DNA of 64,000 nucleotides, from the NCBI RefSeq assembly GCF_007997295.1, contig NZ_VORY01000006.1, positions 1 to 64,000 of the forward strand. The letters run 5' to 3'. This document shows positions 52,746 through 61,407 of this stretch, piece by piece. Within the stretch, counting starts at the first letter, position 1. The number at the start of each line of letters is the position of its first letter. Below the pieces are notes generated by a model, which did not search any database, had not been told where the DNA came from, and was given only the letters and a program-made list of their open reading frames with translations. The position numbers and the translations under genes were made by a program. The DNA comes from Gillisia hiemivivida (GTDB taxonomy: Bacteria; Bacteroidota; Bacteroidia; Flavobacteriales; Flavobacteriaceae).

Positions 52746-53333
52746 GTGAAGGTAGATAATTTACATACTAATATTTTAAATCATCTAACAAAGGTGATAA
52801 GCCTTACTGAAAGTGAGCAACAAGAATTTACCAGTATTTTGGAAGATATTAGAATTTCTAAAAAGAATTTTTTAATAGAACCTGGAGATCTGGTAAATTC
52901 AGAATATTATGTGGTTTCTGGTTGTTTAGAGGCCTATTACTTGGATGAAACTGGAGATAAACATATTATCCAGTTTGCTGTGGAGGATTGGTGGATATCA
53001 GATTTTGAAGCATTCTTTAACAAAGTGCCAGCTAAATTATATTTAGAAACTATAGAAGACTCTGTTCTTTTAGCCATTAATCGCGAAGCTTTAGAAATTC
53101 TGTACACTCGCATTCCCAAGTTCGAGCGTTTCTTTAGAATTAAAACCACCAGCGCCTTTGTTTCATTACGATCTAGAATATTATCTACACTTCAGAAAAG
53201 TGGAAAAGAACGTTATTTGGAGTTTTGCGAATTCTATCCCAAAATAGAACAACGGGTTCCAAATTATCATATTGCCAATTATCTGGGTTTGAAACCTGAG
53301 AGCCTAAGCAGGATCCGAAAAGAAGTTCTTTAG
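52746..53333 (+). CDS. Crp/Fnr-family transcriptional regulator
   Basis: Seen: a cNMP-binding-type beta-roll (NFLIEPGDLVNSEYYVVSGC, LEAYYLDETGDKHIIQFAVE, DWWISDFEAF) and a C-terminal helix-turn-helix PNYHIANYLGLKPESLSRIRKE. The start codon is GTG at 52746. 195 residues; lacks the canonical R-S cAMP ligand set, so ligand is unknown. It precedes a DJ-1 and an OYE gene by ~98 bp, which suggests local control. Confidence 0.88.
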   Translation: MKVDNLHTNILNHLTKVISLTESEQQEFTSILEDIRISKKNFLIEPGDLVNSEYYVVSGCLEAYYLDETGDKHIIQFAVEDWWISDFEAFFNKVPAKLYLETIEDSVLLAINREALEILYTRIPKFERFFRIKTTSAFVSLRSRILSTLQKSGKERYLEFCEFYPKIEQRVPNYHIANYLGLKPESLSRIRKEVL

Positions 53334-53430
53334 CTTAACCTTTTTTAACACTACCTCCTAACTTACATCAAGTAAATCCATAAGCTTTTGGTGTAGTTTT
53401 GTACTAATTAATCAACAAAATTATAACATT

Positions 53431-54111
53431 ATGAAAAATATACTTTTTGTACTTACGAGTAACGATAAAATGGGGGATACCGATAATAAAACCGGATTTT
53501 GGATAGAAGAGTTTGCTGCTCCTTATTATATTTTAACTGATGCAGGATACAATGTTACTTTGGCTTCGCCAAAAGGAGGGCAACCGCCTATAGATCCAAA
53601 TAGTGCTACAGAAGACGCTGCTACTGAAGATACCAAACGTTTTGATAAGGATAAGAAAACTCAGGAAGTTTTAGCCAGTACTAAGAAGTTAGAAGATGTA
53701 GATCAAAAAGATTTTGATGCTGTTTTCTACCCAGGAGGTCACGGTCTATTATGGGATCTAGTAGAGAACAAAACTTCTAAGAAATTGATTGAATCATTTT
53801 TAGCAAATGACAAACCAATTTCATTTGTATGTCATGCCCCAGCAATTTTAAAGAATATTCAGGATACCGAAGGGAATGCTTTGGTGAAAGGAAAAAAAGT
53901 GACTGGATTCACTAATGGTGAAGAAGAAGCAGTTCAATTAACTGATGTTGTACCTTTTTTAATTGAAGATATGATGAAGGAAAAAGGAGCAGATTATAGT
54001 AAAATTGGAGATTGGGAACCGTATGCATTAGAAGATGGACTTTTGATCACTGGTCAAAACCCAGCATCTTCTTCCAAAGTGGCAAAATTATTAATGGAAA
54101 AATTAAAATAA
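53431..54111 (+). CDS. DJ-1/PfpI-family protein (Hsp31-like class I glutamine amidotransferase fold)
   Basis: Seen: nucleophile elbow SFVCHAPAIL with Cys, a Glu in GFWIEEFAAPYY and His of VCHA, plus YPGGHGLLWDLVENK, the Hsp31-type set. 226 residues, no signal peptide. Hsp31-like proteins act as methylglyoxal-detoxifying glyoxalase III or chaperones; which is unclear. It is 3 bp from the OYE gene, likely one transcript. Confidence 0.92.
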   Translation: MKNILFVLTSNDKMGDTDNKTGFWIEEFAAPYYILTDAGYNVTLASPKGGQPPIDPNSATEDAATEDTKRFDKDKKTQEVLASTKKLEDVDQKDFDAVFYPGGHGLLWDLVENKTSKKLIESFLANDKPISFVCHAPAILKNIQDTEGNALVKGKKVTGFTNGEEEAVQLTDVVPFLIEDMMKEKGADYSKIGDWEPYALEDGLLITGQNPASSSKVAKLLMEKLK

Positions 54112-54114
54112 TAT

Positions 54115-55233
54115 ATGAATAGTAATCAAGATTTATTAAAATCATATAAGTTAGGAGATTTAAACCTTTCTAATAGGGTCGTTATGGCTCCGATGACAAG
54201 AGGGAGAGCAAATAATCCTGAAGACAAACCAACAGCCAGTTTACATGCTGAGTATTACAAGCAGCGTGCAAGTGCCGGTCTTATTATTTCTGAAGGATCG
54301 CAGATCTCTAAAGATGCTGTTGGATATATTAATACACCTGGAATTTATACTGAAGAGCAGATTAAAGGGTGGAAGGAAGTAACCCAAGAAGTGCATAAAG
54401 CCAATGGAAAAATATTCATTCAGCTTTGGCATGTTGGGAGAATGTCTCACCCAGATTTTCATAATGGGAAGTTACCAATGGCACCTTCTGCAATTAATCC
54501 AAATGAAAAATCTTATACTACAGAAGGATTTAAAGACACAGTAGTTCCAAGAGAAATGTCTTTGGAAGATATTAAAACAACAATTTCCGACTTCAAAACT
54601 GCAGCAAAGAATTCTGTAGAAGCAGGGTTTGATGGAGTAGAAATTCATTCTTCCAACGGATATTTATTTCATCAATTTTTTAATGCGACTTCTAATCAAA
54701 GAAAAGATGAATATGGTGGAAGCTTAGAAAATAGAGCTAGGATTCTTTTTGAAGTATTGGATGCCGTGAAAGAGGTGATTCCAGAAAATAGAGTAGGAGT
54801 AAGATTAAACCCTTCTATGCATGGCATTTTTGGATGTATCATAGATGAGCAAACTATTCCAACTTTCGATTATATTATAGAGAAACTGAATAACTATAAC
54901 CTTTCATATTTGCACTTGTCTGAACCTTTTACAGATGTTTCTGAAGTTCCTTTTGCAGAAACTCAAATTGCTAAACGATATAGACCGATGTATAATGGCA
55001 CTATAATTATTAATGGTGGATTTGATCAAGAAAAAGGGAATCGTGTAATAGCAGATGGAGATGCAGATATGGTAGCTTTTGGTAAACCATATATTTCTAA
55101 TCCAGATCTAGTAGAAAGATTTGCCCAAAATATTCCTTTAGACAATTGGGATGAAAACACTTTATATTCTGGTGGTGCCGAGGGATACTTGGATTATGAG
55201 GTTAAAGCAGAAAGAGAAGCGGTTTTACAATAA
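54115..55233 (+). CDS. Old Yellow Enzyme family alkene reductase (NemA-like)
   Basis: Reduces activated C=C bonds of enones or maleimides using FMN and NAD(P)H. Seen: RVVMAPMTRGRANNPED, IFIQLWHVGRMSHPDF, VEIHSSNGYLFHQFFN (HxxN substrate pair), DEYGGSLENRARI and VGVRLNP. 372 residues is typical. Operon with the DJ-1 gene and under the adjacent Crp-like regulator. Electrophile-stress detoxification is the natural reading. Confidence 0.95.
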   Translation: MNSNQDLLKSYKLGDLNLSNRVVMAPMTRGRANNPEDKPTASLHAEYYKQRASAGLIISEGSQISKDAVGYINTPGIYTEEQIKGWKEVTQEVHKANGKIFIQLWHVGRMSHPDFHNGKLPMAPSAINPNEKSYTTEGFKDTVVPREMSLEDIKTTISDFKTAAKNSVEAGFDGVEIHSSNGYLFHQFFNATSNQRKDEYGGSLENRARILFEVLDAVKEVIPENRVGVRLNPSMHGIFGCIIDEQTIPTFDYIIEKLNNYNLSYLHLSEPFTDVSEVPFAETQIAKRYRPMYNGTIIINGGFDQEKGNRVIADGDADMVAFGKPYISNPDLVERFAQNIPLDNWDENTLYSGGAEGYLDYEVKAEREAVLQ

Positions 55234-55250
55234 CATATTTTAAATAGTTT

Positions 55251-55292
55251 AAAAACAGCCTTTTAGATTTATTTCTAAAAGACTGTTTTTTT
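55251..55292 (+). terminator. terminator after the OYE gene
   Basis: AAAAACAGCCTTTTAGA and TCTAAAAGACTGTTTTTT form a ~15-bp stem with one mismatch, then poly-T. Confidence 0.75.
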
Positions 55293-55454
55293 TATCGCGG
55301 TTTCAAATTTTGAGAAGTGTACTTTTTTTTAGATTTTGACTTTTGTAACTAAGTTATAGTATTATATTTATAACCTCAATTTATGTACTATTCGTTATAT
55401 TTTTTAAATTTTAATGAATATTTTTCATTTTTATAATCCAATTCTCGATCTTTT

Positions 55455-57560
55455 ATGAAACTTATCAAGTATTTTACTCTTGCCATTCCGTTACTTTTCA
55501 TCTCCAATCCAGTATTTTCCCAAATAGCTTATCCAACCTCCCCAAGTATTCCAGTTGTAGATGTATATCATGATACAGAAATAACAGATAATTATCAGTG
55601 GTTGGAGGATCAAGAAGGACCAAAAGTTTCTCAATGGATAGAAGAACAGAACTCGGTTTCAGAGAAATATTTGGATAAAATGTTGAATAAGTCCAGTGCC
55701 TCTCTGGAAATGAACAGGTACATGTACAGTGATATAGATTTTTTGAGAAGGGAGAAACGTACAGAAGAAAATAGAAACAAACGTTATTTTAGACTTTACT
55801 ACGTAAACACCTATGGCAATCCAGATATATTTTATAAATATGGCGCCACCGGTAAATATGTGCCATATTTAAGAAACTCCATGTTATCTAATGTTGAAGA
55901 CATCAATATTTCCAATTTAAGAACTTCCAAGAATAACGATTATTTGGCAGTTCAATACAATCAAAATGGGAGTGATTGGAATGATATAAAAATTGTAAAG
56001 ATAGATGACAAGTTAATCTTAAATGATTTGGTGGAGAACACAAAATTTTCAAATATAAACTGGTATAAAAATGGTTTTTTTTATACTGAATATCCCAATG
56101 ATTCGATAAATGCTAAAACGATCTTTCCGAAGATCAGGTATCATCTTATCGGGAATAACCAAAGCAAGGATCAGGTAATAATACAGACTAGAAAAAGCAC
56201 GGTGTCTCTGGATTTGTACAGTGATGAGACAGAGGAGATCTATATTATCAAAAAAGAAAATTCAGAATCTAATAGTTACAGTTATTACTACTATGAACCA
56301 GTTACCAATAATATAAGATTCAGACCACTTTTAAAGGATATCAAGTATGAGCTATACATTCGTGGCTTTAAAAAAGATTTGATCCTTGCAAGAACCTCCA
56401 TGGAATCAAGGCAGTTGTTGGTTGCAATCGACCCTAAGGATCCGGGAAACTGGAAAATTTTATCTCCTTCTTATGAAAATGCAATATTGACCGGACAGGA
56501 GATTCTGGACGATAAGGTCCTACTCTCATATCATGGAGCAGTCAATGATTTTATTATTGCAGTAGATTTTGAAGGTAAGGTTCTAAATGAGTTAAGCATT
56601 ACCGCTGGATTATCTCTAAGTAGTATGGATTTTAATAAAGATTCTAAAAGATTCATTTATTCAGTAGAATCTTATACAATTCCAAGGGTTTTATACAAAT
56701 TGGATATGGAAAATTTTACAACTGAATTATACGATAAGACCAAGGTGAATTTTGATTTTAAAGATTACAAATTCAGGAAAACTACTTTTAAGTCCCATGA
56801 TGGAGTAGAGGTTCCAATTTTTATTGTTTTTAAGGATGAACTTAAAACCGATGGAAGCACTCCTTTTTTATTAAAAACCTATGGGGGCTATGGGAATATA
56901 GGAACCCCAAGGTACGACCCGGGAATTGTTTATTTCCTAGAGAATGATGGTGCTTTTGCCTATGTAAATGTTAGAGGAGGAGGTAAGTTGGGTAACTCCT
57001 GGTGGGAAGATGGTAAAAATTTGAATAAGAAAAATGCATTTCTGGACTTTATTGGAGCCTCAGAGTTTCTAATTGATAAAGGCTATACTTCTCCTAAAAA
57101 AATAGCTATTACTGGAGGGTCTCATGGCGGACTTGTTATGGGTGCAGCAATAACTATGAGACCAGACCTTTATGGAGCAGCAGCAATAGATGTTGGTGCC
57201 TTAGATATGTTAAGGTTTGAAAATTTTACCATAGGAGCTACAAATACGAATCTTTCTGAATTTGGAAGTGTGAATAATCTAGATGAATTTGAGAACCTGC
57301 TTTCCTATTCACCCTATCACAATATAGATTACACTCAATCTTATCCTTCCACACTTATAATGACCGGAAAATATGATGATCGTGTGCCACCTCTTCATTC
57401 ATATAAATTCACTGCGCTAATGCAAAATAATCCTAATCAAAAAAATCCTGTTTTACTTTGGACTCAGGACCATACAGGGCATTACGGCGCAAGCAATATA
57501 GAAGATAAGTTGCTAGAGAATTCCTATAAATATGGGTTTCTGTTGAACGAGTTAAAGTAG
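55455..57560 (+). CDS. prolyl oligopeptidase family serine peptidase (S9A), exported
   Basis: Seen: signal peptide (ends NPVFSQ), an N-terminal propeller region starting PVVDVYHDTEITDNYQWLED, and the C-terminal alpha/beta hydrolase with catalytic Ser in GGSHGGLVMG, Asp in GKYDDRVPPLHS and His in DHTGHYG. 701 residues matches the family. Cleaves small proline-containing peptides; periplasmic by its signal. Single gene, ended by two terminators. Confidence 0.95.
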   Translation: MKLIKYFTLAIPLLFISNPVFSQIAYPTSPSIPVVDVYHDTEITDNYQWLEDQEGPKVSQWIEEQNSVSEKYLDKMLNKSSASLEMNRYMYSDIDFLRREKRTEENRNKRYFRLYYVNTYGNPDIFYKYGATGKYVPYLRNSMLSNVEDINISNLRTSKNNDYLAVQYNQNGSDWNDIKIVKIDDKLILNDLVENTKFSNINWYKNGFFYTEYPNDSINAKTIFPKIRYHLIGNNQSKDQVIIQTRKSTVSLDLYSDETEEIYIIKKENSESNSYSYYYYEPVTNNIRFRPLLKDIKYELYIRGFKKDLILARTSMESRQLLVAIDPKDPGNWKILSPSYENAILTGQEILDDKVLLSYHGAVNDFIIAVDFEGKVLNELSITAGLSLSSMDFNKDSKRFIYSVESYTIPRVLYKLDMENFTTELYDKTKVNFDFKDYKFRKTTFKSHDGVEVPIFIVFKDELKTDGSTPFLLKTYGGYGNIGTPRYDPGIVYFLENDGAFAYVNVRGGGKLGNSWWEDGKNLNKKNAFLDFIGASEFLIDKGYTSPKKIAITGGSHGGLVMGAAITMRPDLYGAAAIDVGALDMLRFENFTIGATNTNLSEFGSVNNLDEFENLLSYSPYHNIDYTQSYPSTLIMTGKYDDRVPPLHSYKFTALMQNNPNQKNPVLLWTQDHTGHYGASNIEDKLLENSYKYGFLLNELK

Positions 57561-57631
57561 AGCGGTATTTAGATTACAAAGTGAAGAACAGAAAGAAAAG
57601 CGGTTTTATAATAAGATTCTCTTCAAATAAG

Positions 57632-57666
57632 AAAAGCTCTTCAAAATTATTTGAAGAGCTTTTTTT
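57632..57666 (+). terminator. rho-independent terminator
   Basis: AAAAGCTCTTCAAA and TTTGAAGAGCTTTT form a perfect 14-bp stem with a 4-base loop followed by Ts, after the prolyl oligopeptidase stop. Confidence 0.85.
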
Positions 57667-57682
57667 GATAATTACTTCAGAA

Positions 57683-57719
57683 AAAGAACTTTTAAAATAG
57701 AACGTTTTAAAAGTTCTTT
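57683..57719 (-). terminator. second hairpin, terminator for the minus-strand rlmF
   Basis: AAAGAACTTTTAAAA and TTTTAAAAGTTCTTT form a perfect 15-bp stem, 42 bp after the rlmF stop. Two hairpins back to back isolate the convergent units. Confidence 0.7.
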
Positions 57720-57760
57720 GATACATATAAGTTTAGAATGTTTAAAACCGCAATGAGGTA

Positions 57761-58615
57761 CTAAAATTTCCAAGCAATAAAGCGGCTCTTTTTATTACCC
57801 TGACTCATTGGGATCACTTTATAAGTAGCTTTTAATTTATCCAGTTGCTTGTAGATTTTTGAAAGACTTTCTTTTTTAGAAATAAGAGAAGTGAACCAAC
57901 CAACTTGAGTTTTGAAATCTGCGCTTTCTTTGATCATTCGCTTTAAGAATAAAGCTTCTCCACCATTACACCATAATTCGTTAGATTCTCCACCAAAATT
58001 TAGAGGGCTTCCAATTTCTCTACCTAAATTCTTGGTCTTTCTTCTACTTGTTTTGGCCGCCTCTTCTTTTGAAGCATGAAAAGGAGGATTACACATACTA
58101 AAGTTGAAATATTCGCCTTCCTTGATCACCCCTTTAAACATATTGGAATGATCATCCTGATATCTTATTTCAATATTCTGACTCAGTTTTTTAGTGGTAT
58201 TTATATTATGTTGCGCTGCTGCCACCGCATTTTCATCGATATCTGCACCCACCATTTTCCAATGATAAATACTGTTTCCTAAAATAGGATAGATACAGTT
58301 GGCACCAACTCCAATATCTAGACCTTTTACTTCCGGAGTTAATTTTTCTTCAGCCAGAAGATCGGCTAGATGATGGATATAATCTGCTCTTCCCGGTATT
58401 GGCGGAATCAGATATTTAGGCGGAATATTCCAGTCGGTTACTTTATAATGATGCTTTAAGAGCGCTTTGTTCAAATGAAGAACCGCTTGATTATCACCAA
58501 AATCAATGGTTTTTTCAGCATTAGTATTGGCTATAATATATTGTGATAATTCTGGTTGTACTTTTTCAAGTTCTTCAAAATTATATGCTTCGTTATGTAT
58601 GTTATTTGGATGCAA
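57761..58615 (-). CDS. rlmF: 23S rRNA (adenine-1618-N6)-methyltransferase
   Basis: Seen: HPNNIHNEAYNFEELEKVQPEL, the RlmF N-terminus, then PPIPGRADYIHHLADLLAEE, a SAM-binding fold VKGLDIGVGANCIYPILG and the NPPF catalytic motif MCNPPFHAS. 284 residues. Start codon is TTG at 58613-58615: there is no ATG near, and a TATCTTTG promoter box lies 22 bases upstream. Methylates A1618 of 23S rRNA. Divergent from the DEAD-box helicase, another RNA-biology gene. Confidence 0.92.
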   Translation of the reverse strand: MHPNNIHNEAYNFEELEKVQPELSQYIIANTNAEKTIDFGDNQAVLHLNKALLKHHYKVTDWNIPPKYLIPPIPGRADYIHHLADLLAEEKLTPEVKGLDIGVGANCIYPILGNSIYHWKMVGADIDENAVAAAQHNINTTKKLSQNIEIRYQDDHSNMFKGVIKEGEYFNFSMCNPPFHASKEEAAKTSRRKTKNLGREIGSPLNFGGESNELWCNGGEALFLKRMIKESADFKTQVGWFTSLISKKESLSKIYKQLDKLKATYKVIPMSQGNKKSRFIAWKF

Positions 58616-58637
58616 ATGTGTGAGATTAATTGAAGGC

Positions 58638-58645
58638 CAAAGATA
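58638..58645 (-). promoter_or_regulatory. -7 box TATCTTTG for rlmF
   Basis: A perfect TAnnTTTG on the minus strand 22 bases before the TTG start, supporting that start. Confidence 0.55.
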
Positions 58646-58717
58646 CGACCTTTATAATGGTTGAAATAACTTAACTGCCACAACTTCAGAAACCTCTAAA
58701 AGTATATGATTTAGCTG

Positions 58718-58725
58718 TATTTTTG
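58718..58725 (+). promoter_or_regulatory. -7 box TATTTTTG for the DEAD-box helicase
   Basis: A perfect box ends four bases before the ATG at 58730. This would give a leaderless message. Confidence 0.5.
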
Positions 58726-58729
58726 CAAA

Positions 58730-60043
58730 ATGGCAAATAAAATTAAAGATCAGAGCGAAATCTTGGAAAAGATGGAGATAGCAAAACTTAATCCTATGCA
58801 GGAAGAGGCTTGCGAAGTTATAGTTGCAAACGCAAATGTCGTTTTATTATCACCTACTGGAACAGGAAAGACCTTGGCATTCTTATTACCAATTATAGAC
58901 TTGTTGGATATGAATTCTAAGGAGGTTCAAGCCATGATCTTGGTTCCTTCCAGAGAACTGGCCATTCAAATTGAACAAGTGGTTAGAGAAATGGGTACTG
59001 GTTATAAGACCAATGCAGTGTATGGAGGCAGACCATTTTCTAAGGACAAAATTGAGTTGAAGCATGAACCTGCAATTTTAATAGGTACACCTGGAAGGGT
59101 TTCAGATCATTTAAGAAGAGGAACTTTTTCTGTGAATTCAATAAAAACATTGGTTTTAGATGAGTTTGATAAATCTTTGGAAGTTGGATTTGAAGAACAA
59201 ATGACAAAGATCATCAACGCATTACCAAATATTGAAAAACGCATACTTACCTCTGCTACACAACAAATTGAGATCCCTCGATTTGTTGGATTAAAAGATG
59301 CTGTACATATAAATTATCTGGATGGCAAGAAGATCTCTCAGCTTCAGATAAAAACTATAAATTCTGCTTCCAAAGATAAATTAGAATCTTTAAAAGAGGT
59401 TTTAGATCATATTGGCAATAAGCCAGGTATTGTATTTTGTAATTTCAGAGATAGCATTCAAAGAGTGAGTGATTATTTAAATGCTTATAATATTGGTCAT
59501 GGTTGTTTCCATGGTGGTATGGAACAACAAGATAGAGAACGTTCACTAATTAAATTTAGAAATGGAACTCATAACATCATTTTAGCCACAGATCTTGCAG
59601 CCCGTGGATTGGATATTCCTGAATTAAATTTTATTATACATTATCAACTTCCGCTTAAAGAGGAAGAATTCACCCATAGAAATGGACGTACTGCTCGAAT
59701 GAATGCGAGTGGGAATGCATATGTTATAAAATGGGTAAAGGAAGACCTTCCAGATTTCATAGAATTGGATGAGCTTAAAAATCTTTCTACTAGAGAAACA
59801 CCTTCTAAAACGATTTGGGAAACATTATTTGTTTCTGGCGGAAGAAAGGATAAGATCTCGAAAGGAGATATCGCTGGATTATTTCTGAAACAAGGTAAAC
59901 TAGAAAAAGATGAATTAGGTGCAATTGAATTGAAACAGGATTGTTGTTTTGTTTCAGTCCCTGCATCAAAGGCAAAAGAGCTTATCTCCAATCTCAACAA
60001 CACCAAACTGAAAAAGAAAAAAGTAAGAATAAAACTCGTTTAG
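58730..60043 (+). CDS. DEAD-box ATP-dependent RNA helicase with DbpA-type RNA-binding domain
   Basis: Seen: motifs in order: SPTGTGKT (I), PSRELA (Ia), TPGR (Ib), DEFD (II, in place of DEAD), SAT (III), IVFCNF (IV), ATDLAARGLDIPEL (V) and HRNGRTARMN (VI, with N for I). The C-terminal ~75 residues (KGDIAGLFLKQGKLEKDELG to IKLV) are a DbpA-type RNA-binding domain. 437 residues. Probably remodels rRNA during ribosome assembly. Divergent from rlmF, and followed within 10 bp by repeat copy 3. Confidence 0.94.
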   Translation: MANKIKDQSEILEKMEIAKLNPMQEEACEVIVANANVVLLSPTGTGKTLAFLLPIIDLLDMNSKEVQAMILVPSRELAIQIEQVVREMGTGYKTNAVYGGRPFSKDKIELKHEPAILIGTPGRVSDHLRRGTFSVNSIKTLVLDEFDKSLEVGFEEQMTKIINALPNIEKRILTSATQQIEIPRFVGLKDAVHINYLDGKKISQLQIKTINSASKDKLESLKEVLDHIGNKPGIVFCNFRDSIQRVSDYLNAYNIGHGCFHGGMEQQDRERSLIKFRNGTHNIILATDLAARGLDIPELNFIIHYQLPLKEEEFTHRNGRTARMNASGNAYVIKWVKEDLPDFIELDELKNLSTRETPSKTIWETLFVSGGRKDKISKGDIAGLFLKQGKLEKDELGAIELKQDCCFVSVPASKAKELISNLNNTKLKKKKVRIKLV

Positions 60044-60053
60044 TTTTGTTCTG

Positions 60054-60151
60054 AATCAAGAACCTCGGGGCAAGCCCACGAGGTATGACTTGGAAAATAC
60101 TTTTAAAAATTCGAGGCAAGCCTCGGGGAATTAAACCCTCAATGAGGGATT
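60054..60151 (-). repeat. multi-hairpin intergenic repeat, copy 3 (reverse orientation)
   Basis: Reads on the minus strand as TCCCTCATTGAGGGTTTAAT... and ends GATT. Contains the two hairpins ACCTCGGGGC/GCCCACGAGGT and TCGAGGCAAGCCTCGGGG. It is just after the helicase stop. Confidence 0.85.
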
Positions 60152-60174
60152 CAAAATCCAGCCCTCAATTAAGG

Positions 60175-60207
60175 AAAAAGCCTTTAGAATTCTCCAAAGG
60201 CTTTTTT
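60175..60207 (+). terminator. terminator after the DEAD-box helicase
   Basis: AAAAAGCCTTT and AAAGGCTTTTT form an 11-bp stem followed by Ts, 132 bp after the helicase stop and beyond the repeat. Confidence 0.75.
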
Positions 60208-60390
60208 TGAGTTTTCGAAATGCTTTTTTAATTTTATAATAATTGTAAAAATGGTATCTGTCATGTTGTTCCGATAGCTATCACAATTGTTTCAGCATCT
60301 TATTTATTTGGATTAAGACCCTGAAACTCCCGACGATTCTGGACTGGGTGACGTGAACATTTCAAAGAGTGTAATTTGGTTTAATAAAAA
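60208..60390. repeat. intergenic region with dispersed repeat fragments
   Basis: No gene. GATAGCTATC near 60278 and GTGACGTGAACATTTCAAAG (60348-60379, extended) are shared with 16870-17021. The stretch TGTCATGTTGTTCCGATAG resembles the GTCATTC.GA repeat family at 63.2-63.7 kb. Confidence 0.45.
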
Positions 60391-61182
60391 TTACATAGAT
60401 CTATGTTTTGAAGCTCTTTCTTTCATAGAATCGTACATAGTATTCACCTTTTTATCGAACGCCAAAGGATCATCAAAATTTTCCTTGTTGTTTTCTTTAC
60501 GTTCTTTTCCACCCATAATAACATCTATTTCTTCATTTTTTAATCCTTTAAGAGTGTCTTCTGCAACCATTTGAGGGGTGTCCATATTTTTAGAAGAAGC
60601 GCTTTCCATCATCGGAGTATCTGTGGCAGTTGGATAAACCGTCATAACCTGAATTGGGAAATCTTTTAGTTCTCTTCTCATAGCTTCAGAAAATTGTTTT
60701 ACCGCGGCTTTTGTAGCAGCATAGGTAGCATAAAATGGCATTCCTATTAATCCTAAACCTGAAGATATATTTATAATGGCTGCATCTTTACTTTTCTTAA
60801 GCAAAGGAAGTGCATGTTTGGTGAGCAATATAAGTCCTGTGGTATTGATATTTTGTTGAGCAATAATATCTTCATCAGAAATGTCCTCTAAAGCACCTGC
60901 GCTTACTACACCTGCATTATTTATAAGAATATCAATTTGTTTCCATTTCTTTTTGACCGAATTTATCACTTCTTTAATGTCATCTAATTTTGAAACATCT
61001 CCCTGAATAAAACTAAATGTTGCTTTAGGAAACTCTGTTTTTAGTTTCTTCATTTTATCAAGATCTCTTCCCACAACTGCAAAAGTGCTAGCGCCGTTCT
61101 TATGAAATTCAGCTATTAATGCTTTCCCAATTCCGCTAGAACCTCCAGTGATTAAAATATTCTTGTTTTCTAAATTCTTCAT
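60391..61182 (-). CDS. short-chain dehydrogenase/reductase (classical SDR)
   Basis: Seen: NAD(P)-binding TGGSSGIG (residues 12-19), NNAG and the catalytic Ser/Tyr/Lys set SSGLGLIG and YAATKAAVKQF. 263 residues. Reduces a ketone or alcohol; substrate not known. Divergent from the zinc-ribbon SDR gene over ~225 bp. Confidence 0.94.
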   Translation of the reverse strand: MKNLENKNILITGGSSGIGKALIAEFHKNGASTFAVVGRDLDKMKKLKTEFPKATFSFIQGDVSKLDDIKEVINSVKKKWKQIDILINNAGVVSAGALEDISDEDIIAQQNINTTGLILLTKHALPLLKKSKDAAIINISSGLGLIGMPFYATYAATKAAVKQFSEAMRRELKDFPIQVMTVYPTATDTPMMESASSKNMDTPQMVAEDTLKGLKNEEIDVIMGGKERKENNKENFDDPLAFDKKVNTMYDSMKERASKHRSM

Positions 61183-61379
61183 TACTATATTTTTTAAGTC
61201 TATAGAAAGATAAAGTTTTGGTGCTTTCTTTTTATTAAAGTGAACTTAAAAATTATCTGAATTTGTATTTTCTTGTGAAAATTCTATTAATAGAGTATAG
61301 TTGTAAACAATGAATAATAGGAATCCCATTAGCTACAAACTTTTCAATCATGCCTATACTTAATGGTAGATAATAAAAT

Positions 61380-61387
61380 TATATTTG
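61380..61387 (+). promoter_or_regulatory. -7 box TATATTTG
   Basis: A perfect TAnnTTTG ends 20 bases before the ATG at 61408. Confidence 0.55.
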
Positions 61388-61407
61388 CAAACTGAAAATT
61401 TTATGTA

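Noticed and set aside
61380-61387. Sigma70-type promoter search (TTGACA/TATAAT) in the intergenic regions.
   Set aside because: Not found convincingly; the recurrent TAnnTTTG box explains the starts better in this phylum.
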